DNA of 5,733 nt from NCBI GenBank assembly GCA_031284665.1, contig JAITXR010000051.1, positions 1 through 5,733 on the forward strand, given 5' to 3'. This DNA comes from Paludibacter sp. GTDB taxonomy: Bacteria; Bacteroidota; Bacteroidia; Bacteroidales; Paludibacteraceae. The notes beneath the pieces are model-generated. The model was not told where the DNA came from. It was given only the letters and a program-made list of their open reading frames with translations, and did not search any database. Made by a program: the position numbers and the translations under genes. Numbering within the stretch: the stretch's first letter is position 1; each line of letters starts with the position of its first letter. Of the stretch, positions 1-5,206 are shown piece after piece.

Positions 1-794
1 CCAAAAAGCACAATCGCCTCCGGTGCGCTAAATGCCACAAAATTAGCCAGATTTTCGCCCAATATTTTCCCCGTAAAGTCAAAAATATCTTTTGCAAGTT
101 GGTCGTTGGCTATAGCGGCATCGAACACATCTTTTGATGTAACGCTATCGAGCGGGATGTTGCGCAGAATGCTTGGGTTGCTGCTCAAAGTCAGGATTTC
201 GCATGCCGAGCGTGCCACTCCTGTTGCCGAGCAATATGCTTCGAGGCAGCCGTATCTTCCGCAGCCGCACAATCGCCCATTTTCGCGCACAGCCGTAACG
301 TGCCCAAGTTCGCCTGCAAAACCGTCGTGTCCGTACACAAGTTTGCCGTCGATGACAATTCCGCTACCCACACCTGTGCCAAGAGTTATCATAATAAAAT
401 TTTTCATTCCACGCGCTGCGCCGTAAGTCATTTCGCCGATAGCAGCAGCATTAGCGTCGTTGGTAAGAGTGGCAGGGATTCCAAATTTTTCGCTAATCAG
501 TTGTACGAGAGGCACAACACCCTTCCATGGCAGATTTGGGGCATATTCTATCGTGCCGGAATAATAATTTCCGTTTGGCGCACCGATACCTATACCCTTG
601 AATTTTTCAATTCCTCCGGCTGCGTCAATCAATTTTATCAGTTCGTCGTAAAGTTCGGCAATATAAATATTTATATCGCTGTGACTTATGGTTTTGATTG
701 CGCCTTTTGTCAGCACATTTCCCCGAGCATCTACCACACCAAACACAGTGTTGGTACCGCCCATATCAATTCCAATTACATAAGGTTTTTCCAT
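1..794 (-). CDS. ROK-family sugar kinase, probable glucokinase (C-terminus outside window)
   Basis: This frame is open from an ATG at 794 to the window edge, giving 264 residues; ROK kinases usually have about 300-325, so some 40-60 C-terminal residues are missing. Visible motifs, in order: the phosphate-binding DMGGT at residues 10-14; TNDANA at 111-116 with the expected catalytic base Asp113; the glycine-rich LGTGVGSG at 138-145; GELGH at 161-165; and the zinc-binding cluster CGCGRYGCLE at 176-185 (Cys176, Cys178, Cys183, with His165 as fourth ligand). The intact zinc site and lack of an N-terminal winged helix mark it as an enzyme rather than a ROK repressor such as NagC or Mlc. Family knowledge: ATP-dependent phosphorylation of glucose or a related hexose in the cytoplasm. 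Glucose is the best guess; fructose, N-acetylmannosamine or another sugar is possible. No Shine-Dalgarno site precedes the ATG. It is transcribed away from the XRE gene. Confidence 0.93.
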   Translation of the reverse strand, partial: MEKPYVIGIDMGGTNTVFGVVDARGNVLTKGAIKTISHSDINIYIAELYDELIKLIDAAGGIEKFKGIGIGAPNGNYYSGTIEYAPNLPWKGVVPLVQLISEKFGIPATLTNDANAAAIGEMTYGAARGMKNFIMITLGTGVGSGIVIDGKLVYGHDGFAGELGHVTAVRENGRLCGCGRYGCLEAYCSATGVARSACEILTLSSNPSILRNIPLDSVTSKDVFDAAIANDQLAKDIFDFTGKILGENLANFVAFSAPEAIVLF

Positions 795-824
795 AAATTA
801 TAAAGTATTAAATATTAAGTATCA

Positions 825-869
825 AGATATTAGACAATTAGATATTAGACAGTTAGATATTAGATAATT
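825..869. repeat. 15-bp tandem repeat, three copies, in the kinase leader
   Basis: Three consecutive 15-bp units begin at 825, 840 and 855 with consensus AGATATTAGACARTT. The third unit has one extra change (GATAATT) and a degraded fourth begins at 870. The array lies 31 bp upstream of the kinase ATG, inside its probable 5' untranslated region. A related sequence (GATATTAGACAAGTTATAGAT) occurs again near 5273, so this looks like a dispersed repeat family of the genome. Confidence 0.8.
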
Positions 870-882
870 AGATTATGAGACG

Positions 883-910
883 TTTTTAATTCGTAATTTT
901 TAATTCGTAA
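883..910. repeat. Perfect 14-bp tandem duplication
   Basis: The unit TTTTTAATTCGTAA occurs twice back to back (883-896 and 897-910) without mismatch, and the following bases (TTCT) partly continue it. Short repeats containing AATTCGTAATT are, from memory, frequent in Bacteroidota intergenic DNA; no specific role can be read from it. Confidence 0.85.
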
Positions 911-932
911 TTCTCTATGAATAATTTCTCGA

Positions 933-940
933 CAAATATA
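933..940 (-). promoter_or_regulatory. Candidate -7 box for the ROK kinase
   Basis: On the minus strand this reads TATATTTG, a full match to the Bacteroidota -7 consensus TAnnTTTG. Transcription would start near 925-930 and give a leader of about 130 nt that includes both tandem repeats. No TTG -33 element sits 19-21 bp further upstream, so the call rests on the -7 box alone. Confidence 0.4.
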
Positions 941-1093
941 AAGACTTTTTTATTAATATAATTACTTTTTTTTATAAAATAATTCAGTTTTGGGGTTTGC
1001 CGCAATTTTTCTCTTCACTGGAACTTATCGAAATAACTAAATTATGGGAGAATTGAGAGTATTTCAAACTCAATTGTGCCTAACCCTGACAGT

Positions 1094-1123
1094 GGTTTTT
1101 AATTAATCGCGAATTAAAAAACC
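1094..1123. repeat. Imperfect inverted repeat (hairpin) in the intergenic region
   Basis: GGTTTTTAATT (1094-1104) faces AATTAAAAAACC (1112-1123) across a 7-base loop; the arms are complementary apart from one extra A in the right arm. The stem is almost all A-T with two G-C pairs at its base. It could be a weak terminator or a protein-binding palindrome, and it is over 290 bp from either flanking gene. Confidence 0.5.
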
Positions 1124-1399
1124 TTTATGTAACTTTATCTATTTTGTGGTTAGACAACACAGCGATTGCAAAAGTTGCGGAAAAGATTACTGTAGTAATA
1201 GTCTGTGTTTGATATACGCCTACATAATTGATTATCAATAAGTTTATCTAATCAGAAATTATTAAATTCATTGTTTGTGAAAAATATTTCTGCAAAAGGA
1301 GTAATATTTTTTGAAATTTTTTGTACTTTTGGCATTTGAAAAATCCTATCATTGTTTTTTTTTGTCAGCACTAAAATTAGTGAAAATTTTTCAAACTGC

Positions 1400-1418
1400 A
1401 AAGTGTTGCAAACACTTT
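1400..1418. repeat. 8-bp inverted repeat upstream of the XRE gene
   Basis: AAAGTGTT (1400-1407) and AACACTTT (1411-1418) form a perfect 8-bp dyad around GCA. It lies about 215 bp before the XRE start. It could be an operator or a small hairpin; nothing else identifies its role. Confidence 0.45.
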
Positions 1419-1483
1419 ATTTATAACGCATTGCTTATTCTTTTAGAAAAATAATTGCGGATTTCAAGGTATTCATATAATAA

Positions 1484-1620
1484 TAATTGTTTGATTTGTT
1501 AGTTGCTTTGTTGTGTTTATTGAAATGCGCTGTAAATATATTATAAATATGTGATAATTTCCAAGTATTTTGTAATATATTTTCAAAAAAAATTACAACT
1601 AATTAAAAATCAAACAATTA
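1484..1620. promoter_or_regulatory. Widely spaced 14-bp inverted repeat, candidate operator pair of the XRE gene
   Basis: TAATTGTTTGATTT at 1484-1497 has an exact reverse complement at 1607-1620. The arms are 123 bp apart centre to centre, and the second arm touches the -7 box at 1619-1626. An exact 14-bp match containing G and C positions is more than I expect from AT-richness alone. The placement suggests binding sites for a regulator, perhaps the XRE protein itself acting by DNA looping. This is inference from geometry only. Confidence 0.4.
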
Positions 1621-1626
1621 ACTTTG
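1619..1626 (+). promoter_or_regulatory. Candidate -7 box of the XRE regulator gene
   Basis: TAACTTTG matches TAnnTTTG exactly and ends 6 bp before the ATG at 1633. Transcription would start within a few bases of that ATG, giving a leaderless or nearly leaderless mRNA. No TTG is seen 19-21 bp upstream, so the promoter would be weak or activator-dependent if real. Confidence 0.5.
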
Positions 1627-1632
1627 CAAATT

Positions 1633-1935
1633 ATGAATATATTAGAGAATATTGAAATCATAAGGAAACAAAAGGGTATAAAACAAACAGTTATCGCCGA
1701 AATGTTAGGCGTCAAACAACCTGCATATTCTAATTATATCACTCGTAGCGCGGATATTCCATTTAACAGATTATTACAAATATGTAATGTTTTAGAAACT
1801 GATGTAATAAACGTAATAAAATATCCGGTTAAGTACGTGCCGGAAACTGAGCAATGTGAGCAATGCCACGATTATAAAGAAATAATCAAAAGTTTAAATA
1901 ACTACATTAAAACCTTAGAAAAAAATCAAAATTGA
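1633..1935 (+). CDS. Small XRE/Cro-C1-type helix-turn-helix regulator
   Basis: The 100-residue protein is mostly a Cro/C1-type DNA-binding domain: residues 3-14 form the first helix, the helix-turn-helix spans about 17-36 (KQTVIAEMLGVKQPAYSNY, with the typical A-x-x-L/M-G-V-x-Q-x-x-x-S pattern), and supporting helices run to about 63. The C-terminal part has a CEQC pair (Cys75, Cys78) followed by a short heptad-like helix (81-98), which could mediate dimerisation. I recall similar small regulators with a CxxC and terminal coiled coil in Bacteroidota, often in accessory regions. The frame also permits an upstream TTG at 1624, but that lies inside the promoter-like box, so I chose the ATG at 1633. 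Its targets are unknown; autoregulation is plausible given the adjacent inverted repeat. Base composition is more AT-rich than the helicase gene, which may indicate transfer. Confidence 0.85.
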   Translation: MNILENIEIIRKQKGIKQTVIAEMLGVKQPAYSNYITRSADIPFNRLLQICNVLETDVINVIKYPVKYVPETEQCEQCHDYKEIIKSLNNYIKTLEKNQN

Positions 1936-1941
1936 TAAATA

Positions 1942-2069
1942 ATGATGGAAACCGTTTTTAATGAATTGAATGAATTAAAAATGCCCTTACCATAAAAGAA
2001 GTAAAAACTACCAAAATAAAAAAAACTAATTTCTATATTTCTCATAAAAATACAGGAAAAAACTTATAA
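1942..2069 (+). pseudogene. Possible frameshifted remnant of a small gene
   Basis: Seven bases after the XRE stop, an ATG opens a 17-residue frame (1942-1995, MMETVFNELNELKMPLP) that ends abruptly. In another frame, codons 1980-2066 continue as NALTIKEVKTTKIKK and on to a stop at 2067. Joined, the two would read as an acidic helix followed by LTIKEV, loosely like the start of excisionase-type helix-turn-helix proteins in Bacteroidota mobile elements. The resemblance is weak and the sequence may simply be non-coding. Confidence 0.2.
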
Positions 2070-2095
2070 CCCAAACCGCTGATATTCAGTGCGTG

Positions 2096-2129
2096 AGTGG
2101 GCGGAGAAAAAAATCCCTCCGGCTCCACT
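2096..2129 (+). other. GC-rich two-part hairpin upstream of the helicase gene
   Basis: AGTGG (2096-2100) pairs with CCACT (2125-2129) and CGGAG (2102-2106) with CTCCG (2117-2121), separated by an asymmetric internal loop (G against GCT) and capped by a 10-base A-rich loop. It stands out in otherwise very AT-rich DNA and lies 29 bp before the helicase ATG. It has no run of T after it, so it is a poor intrinsic terminator. It may be a structured 5' leader element of the helicase mRNA; regulation by the helicase itself is a guess. Confidence 0.5.
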
Positions 2130-2158
2130 TAAAAATATATCTTAATTTAAATAAATAA

Positions 2159-4030
2159 ATGACATTCAATCAACTTGATTTGAAACCCGAACTACTCTCA
2201 GCAGTAGAAGCTCTCGGTTTCGAATCGCCAACCCCCGTTCAGGAAAAAACCATTCCATTCGTTCTTAATCACACCGACGACCTTGTAGCACTCGCACAGA
2301 CGGGCACAGGCAAAACCGCCGCTTTTGGATTGCCTCTGCTAAATATGCTCGATGGCAATATTCAACAAACTCAATTACTCGTGCTTGCGCCTACACGCGA
2401 ACTGTGTATGCAAATTGCAAAAGATATGAGTAATTTTGCTCGCTATTTGAGCAGCGTTAAAATTGTCGCTGTCTATGGTGGCGAGGATATTCGCAGGCAA
2501 CTCAAGCAACTCGATGTTGCTCCACAAGTAATAATTGCTACACCCGGGCGTTTGCTCGACTTGGCAAAACGTAAAAAAATCAACCTTATAAATCTCCGTT
2601 TTTTGGTGCTCGACGAAGCCGACGAAATGCTTAATATGGGTTTCAAAGACGATATTGAAAGTATCCTGCAACAAACTCCCGAAAACCGCCGTACTCTACT
2701 GTTCTCGGCAACAATGCCCAACGAAATTGCTCGCATTGCCCGTCAATATATGAAACATTACGAAGAAATTACAGTAGGAGAACGAAATTCAGGTGCCGAA
2801 AATGTGGAACATATTTATTATGTTACGCAAGCAAAGCAACGATACCTCGCTCTGAAACGAGTGGTGGATATTAATCCCGATATTTACGGAATAGTATTTT
2901 GCCGCACAAGGCAAGAAACCAAAGAAGTTGCCGACCAACTGATGAGCGACGGTTATAATGCCGATGCACTTCACGGCGACTTGTCGCAAATTCAGCGCGA
3001 TGCGGTGATGAACCGTTTCCGCATCCGAAACCTGCAACTGCTGGTGGCTACCGACGTGGCTGCACGCGGATTGGATGTGAGCGACCTGACACACGTTATT
3101 AATTACAATTTGCCCGACGACAGCGAAATTTATACTCACCGCAGCGGGCGTACAGGCAGGGTAAATAAAAAAGGAGTGTCGGTATCAATCATTCATCAGC
3201 GCGAGAAAAACCGCATTCAACAATTAGAACGAATGTTGAAAAAAACTTTTGTTCAACATCAAATTCCTAATGGACTCGAAGTCTGCAAAAAGCAACTGTT
3301 TTTCTTGATTGACAAAATGCAAAAAGTGGAAATCAACGAAGAACAAATTGCCCCATATATGCAAAGCGTAGAGGAACAACTGTCGTATCTCGAAAAAGGG
3401 GATTTGCTCAAACGTTTTGTGTCGCTTGAGTTTAATCGCTTTTTGGAATATTATCGCGATGCCGAAGACCTGAATGTAACAACTGACCGATATGGTAAAG
3501 CCGATAGAGGCGACAGAGGCGACAAAGCGGGCAGGCGCGTGAGATTAAAAATGAACATTGGCAAACAGGATGATGTAAACCCACGCAGTTTTTTGGGAAT
3601 TATCAACGAAGTTACGCGCGATAAAACAATCAGTATCGGCGCAATCGAAATCACCAGAAATTATACTTTTTTTGATGTTTTTGAAGACCAAAAAGACCGT
3701 CTTCTACAATCATTTTCTACTGTAAACAATGTTGTGGTGTCGGAGGCTAAAGGCGAGAAATCGTTCAAAAAAGACAACTCGTATAGAGGTGAAAAATCGT
3801 ACGGAAATGATAAATCGTATAAAAGCGACAAGCCTTACAAAAGTGCAAAACCATACGGAAACGATAAGCCTTACAAAAGCGACAAGGCATACGGGAAAGA
3901 CAAATCGTACAAAAGCGATAAGCCCTACAAAGGCGGTGGCGGTAGCAGCGACAGACCTTACCGAAAAGACAAACCCTTCAAAGACGATAGCAAGCCGTAC
4001 AACCAGCGCAGAAAACGCTTTGATAATTAA
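2159..4030 (+). CDS. DEAD-box ATP-dependent RNA helicase with DbpA-type RNA-binding domain (DeaD/CsdA-like)
   Basis: The 623-residue protein has the complete DEAD-box core: Q motif around Phe21-Gln28, motif I AQTGTGKT (46-53), Ia PTREL (78-82), Ib TPGR (128-131), II DEAD (152-155), III SAT (184-186), IV IVFCRT (245-250), V ATDVAARGLD (297-306) and VI HRSGRTGR (327-334). A helical linker follows, then a DbpA-type RNA-binding domain at about 460-520, recognisable by RSFLGIINEV and IGAIEITRNYTFFDV. The tail (about 530-623) is disordered, rich in Lys, Tyr, Asp and Gly, and built on a six-residue repeat. In the DbpA and CsdA relatives this domain anchors the helicase to structured RNA such as 23S rRNA, so a role in ribosome assembly or cold-adapted mRNA unwinding is likely. 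All catalytic residues are present. The ATG is preceded by A/T-rich sequence with no Shine-Dalgarno site, and a strong terminator follows, so it is probably transcribed alone or with the XRE gene upstream. Confidence 0.96.
   Translation: MTFNQLDLKPELLSAVEALGFESPTPVQEKTIPFVLNHTDDLVALAQTGTGKTAAFGLPLLNMLDGNIQQTQLLVLAPTRELCMQIAKDMSNFARYLSSVKIVAVYGGEDIRRQLKQLDVAPQVIIATPGRLLDLAKRKKINLINLRFLVLDEADEMLNMGFKDDIESILQQTPENRRTLLFSATMPNEIARIARQYMKHYEEITVGERNSGAENVEHIYYVTQAKQRYLALKRVVDINPDIYGIVFCRTRQETKEVADQLMSDGYNADALHGDLSQIQRDAVMNRFRIRNLQLLVATDVAARGLDVSDLTHVINYNLPDDSEIYTHRSGRTGRVNKKGVSVSIIHQREKNRIQQLERMLKKTFVQHQIPNGLEVCKKQLFFLIDKMQKVEINEEQIAPYMQSVEEQLSYLEKGDLLKRFVSLEFNRFLEYYRDAEDLNVTTDRYGKADRGDRGDKAGRRVRLKMNIGKQDDVNPRSFLGIINEVTRDKTISIGAIEITRNYTFFDVFEDQKDRLLQSFSTVNNVVVSEAKGEKSFKKDNSYRGEKSYGNDKSYKSDKPYKSAKPYGNDKPYKSDKAYGKDKSYKSDKPYKGGGGSSDRPYRKDKPFKDDSKPYNQRRKRFDN
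3779..3922 (+). repeat. Eight in-frame 18-bp repeats encoding a [S/P/A]Y-x-x-x-K tail
   Basis: Residues 541-588 of the helicase consist of eight consecutive hexapeptides: SYRGEK, SYGNDK, SYKSDK, PYKSAK, PYGNDK, PYKSDK, AYGKDK, SYKSDK. Tyr and Lys are invariant at positions 2 and 6. The DNA copies differ at many third positions (TCG/CCT/CCA starts, AAA/AAG ends), so the array has diverged while the peptide pattern was kept. A non-specific RNA-binding or condensate-forming role is plausible. Copy number may vary between strains. Confidence 0.9.
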
Positions 4031-4041
4031 ACCGGATAATT

Positions 4042-4081
4042 AACTCTAACAGGATTTACAACATCTGTTAGAGTTTTTTTT
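4042..4081 (+). terminator. Rho-independent terminator of the helicase gene
   Basis: AACTCTAACAG (4042-4052) and CTGTTAGAGTT (4065-4075) form a perfect 11-bp stem with a 12-base loop, and the T run continues to 4081. It starts 11 bp after the helicase stop. The A-rich left flank is too short to make it clearly bidirectional. Confidence 0.92.
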
Positions 4082-4234
4082 GTCAGAATTATGATTAATC
4101 TTTAATTCCCGTATGTTTTACGTAATATATTGGCTGTATATATTTGTAAATAAGTATATTATACCTTTTTGTAAAATAGCTAAGAATATTTATTTTTTAT
4201 CTGCAAAAATCTATTTAATTTGTGTCATCTGCAT

Positions 4235-4251
4235 ACTTTTTAGACAGCCTC
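4235..4251. mobile_element. Possible remnant of an insertion-sequence or MITE end
   Basis: ACTTTTTAGACAGCCTC is the reverse complement of GAGGCTGTCTAAAAAGT, which from memory resembles terminal inverted repeats of IS1182-like elements in Bacteroidota. No transposase and no good partner end is present; GGCTGT near 4130 is only a partial match. Treat as a weak, memory-based call. Confidence 0.22.
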
Positions 4252-4257
4252 TTAATT

Positions 4258-4349
4258 AAAGTGTAAAACAAATTTTTGGTAATCTGTAAAGCAAAAGTCT
4301 GTCAATCTGTAAAACAAAAAGTTGTTAATCTGTAAAGTAAATGTCATTT
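4258..4349. repeat. Four direct repeats with exact 23-bp spacing
   Basis: AATCTGTAAA starts at 4281, 4304 and 4327, exactly 23 bp apart, and each copy is followed by a similar RYAAAWGT-like segment. A degenerate fourth copy (AAAGTGTAAAACAAA) starts at 4258, again 23 bp earlier. There is no unique spacer between units, so this is not CRISPR. The period is close to two helical turns, which would place all copies on one DNA face, as in iterons or arrays of regulator sites. It ends 60 bp before the -33 element of the transporter promoter. Confidence 0.8.
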
Positions 4350-4408
4350 CACTCGCATCGTTGGGAGCATAAAAATCATATTATTATTTTTTTTACAAGA
4401 AAGTTTTA

Positions 4409-4437
4409 TTGAGAATGAAAAATAAAATGTAATTTTG
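4409..4437 (+). promoter_or_regulatory. Bacteroidota-type promoter of the queuosine-precursor transporter gene
   Basis: TTG at 4409-4411 and TAATTTTG at 4430-4437 match the -33 (TTG) and -7 (TAnnTTTG) elements, with an 18-bp spacer that is one base under the usual 19-21. Transcription would start near 4442-4446, giving a leader of about 75 nt that holds the complete riboswitch candidate. Confidence 0.68.
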
Positions 4438-4482
4438 CATCGCAATTTATTCATTACATAAAAAAATCGTGTGTGAATATTC

Positions 4483-4512
4483 AGTGTACTTGTCAACCAC
4501 TTAAAAAACAAG
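4483..4512 (+). promoter_or_regulatory. preQ1-I riboswitch aptamer controlling the transporter gene
   Basis: The 30 nt fold as the H-type pseudoknot of this class. P1 pairs AGTG (4483-4486) with CACT (4498-4501). P2 pairs CTTG (4489-4492) in the loop with CAAG (4509-4512) in the 3' tail, across the A-rich strand TAAAAAA (4502-4508). Aligned from memory with the Bacillus queC and Thermoanaerobacter aptamers, the key positions agree: the G-C pair closing P1 (4486/4498), U just after P1 (4487), the ligand-pairing C just before the 3' strand of P1 (4497), the G-C pair of P2 next to the ligand (4492/4509), and the A preceding that C (4508). P1 has only four pairs, one fewer than usual. The tail ends 5 nt before the ATG, so ligand binding should block ribosome access; no terminator is visible. 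The downstream gene encodes a preQ0/preQ1 transporter, which is independent support. Confidence 0.78.
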
Positions 4513-4517
4513 AATAT

Positions 4518-5201
4518 ATGAAAAAAACCGTTTCCGTTCCTTTTATGGCTCTTGGCTTGCTTTTTGCTTGCAGCCTTATTATTTCCAACATTATAGAGCA
4601 AAAATTTATCAACATTGGGCGCATCGAAGCCACTGCTGCTCTGCTTATTTTCCCGATTTCGTACATTATTAACGACCTTATAACCGAAGTTTGGGGTTAT
4701 CGCAAGGCGCGGCTGATAATTTGGTCGGGGTTTGCAATGAATTTTTTTGCCGTTGCTATGTTTCAACTTGCAATAATTGTCCCCGGCTCCGAAAATTTCA
4801 CCCATCAGGAAGCATTTGCTAAAGTTTTGGGAACTACCACATTACGCATAAGTATTGCGAGTTTTATAGCGTTTTTGTGTGGCTCGTTTTTCAATGCTTA
4901 TGTTATGAGCCGAATGAAAATACTGCAACACGGGCGCGGGTTTTCCATTCGTGCCATCGTGTCCACAATGGCTGGTGAAGGTGTAGATTCGCTGTTGTTT
5001 TTTGCACTCGCTTTTTATGGCGTAATTCCTAATAATGCACTTATTACACTGATTTTTACGCAAATGGGAATGAAAACTGCGTATGAAATCGTTGCTTTGC
5101 CTTTCACAAATATTTTAGTTCGCCAACTCAAAAAACACGAGCAGACAGATGTTTACGACAAAGGAGTATCGTATAACCCACTAAAAATCAATGAAATATA
5201 A
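4518..5201 (+). CDS. yhhQ: Queuosine precursor transporter, YhhQ family (preQ0/preQ1 uptake)
   Basis: The 227-residue membrane protein is close to the length of E. coli YhhQ (about 220) and has the family signature FPISYIINDLITEVWGYRKAR at residues 45-65, with Asp53 and Glu57 in or beside a membrane helix. About six hydrophobic segments are visible, near 6-24, 38-54, 66-88, 108-130, 145-168 and 173-200, with a basic cytoplasmic-looking tail. Family knowledge: YhhQ (DUF165/PF02592, VUT family) imports preQ0 and preQ1, which are used to make queuosine in tRNA anticodons. I chose the ATG at 4518; the frame extends to a GTG at 4473, but that stretch overlaps the riboswitch and adds no membrane or family sequence. 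No other que gene is next to it. Expression is probably repressed by preQ1 through the aptamer ending five bases upstream. Confidence 0.93.
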   Translation: MKKTVSVPFMALGLLFACSLIISNIIEQKFINIGRIEATAALLIFPISYIINDLITEVWGYRKARLIIWSGFAMNFFAVAMFQLAIIVPGSENFTHQEAFAKVLGTTTLRISIASFIAFLCGSFFNAYVMSRMKILQHGRGFSIRAIVSTMAGEGVDSLLFFALAFYGVIPNNALITLIFTQMGMKTAYEIVALPFTNILVRQLKKHEQTDVYDKGVSYNPLKINEI

Positions 5202-5206
5202 GATAG

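Larger units (their letters stand above)
795..1632. other. Long AT-rich intergenic region between divergent genes
   Basis: About 840 bp separate the ROK kinase start from the XRE regulator start. I find no convincing protein-coding gene, rRNA or tRNA. It contains two short tandem repeats near the kinase (825-869, 883-910), a TAnnTTTG box on the minus strand (933-940), small inverted repeats (1094-1123, 1186-1199, 1227-1239, 1400-1418), and a widely spaced 14-bp inverted repeat (1484-1497 with 1607-1620). A lone TACTTTTG at 1324-1331 matches the -7 consensus but has no TTG at the right distance. The size is large for a compact bacterial genome, so an unannotated small RNA or a decayed gene is possible. 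Confidence 0.7.
4082..4408. other. AT-rich intergenic region between helicase terminator and transporter promoter
   Basis: These 327 bp contain no plausible gene. From 4199 to 4234 runs a degenerate series of 9-10 bp ATCTGC-like units, followed at 4235-4251 by a sequence resembling an insertion-sequence end, then the 23-bp direct repeats (4258-4349). A frame open on the minus strand from 4805 to 4344 is antisense to the transporter and its leader, with no homology I recognise. Confidence 0.65.

Noticed and set aside
300..803. A 167-residue plus-strand frame across the left edge region
   Set aside because: It is the antisense shadow of the ROK kinase, whose motifs are complete on the minus strand.
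1324..1331. TACTTTTG as another promoter
   Set aside because: It matches the -7 consensus, but no TTG lies 19-21 bp upstream and no gene begins within about 300 bp; in DNA this AT-rich such boxes arise by chance.
1311..1454. A 47-residue frame starting with TTG behind AAAAGGAG (1294-1301)
   Set aside because: The spacing to the purine-rich site is good, but the peptide is low-complexity (Phe, Leu, Lys rich) as expected from AT-rich DNA, TTG starts and Shine-Dalgarno sites are uncommon in Bacteroidota, and no family is recognisable.
1624..1632. Upstream TTG start of the XRE gene
   Set aside because: The TTG forms part of the TAACTTTG promoter box, adds only three residues, and a normal ATG follows at 1633.
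2096..2129. tRNA or tmRNA 3' end: TCCCTCCGGCTCCACTT looks like a T-arm plus acceptor strand
   Set aside because: The loop lacks the TTCRA of a T-loop, there is no CCA, and no matching 5' acceptor strand, D-arm or anticodon arm lies upstream. At best it is an attachment-site fragment, which cannot be shown from this window.
4258..4349. CRISPR array
   Set aside because: The 23-bp units are contiguous, with no unique spacers between conserved repeats, and no cas gene is nearby.
4473..4517. GTG start adding 15 residues to the transporter
   Set aside because: The added residues (including CTC and KKQE) are not membrane or family sequence, and the DNA is explained by the riboswitch; ATG at 4518 begins the usual MKK-hydrophobic start.
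4344..4805. A 153-residue minus-strand frame
   Set aside because: It overlaps the promoter, riboswitch and 5' part of the transporter gene in antisense and has no recognisable domain.
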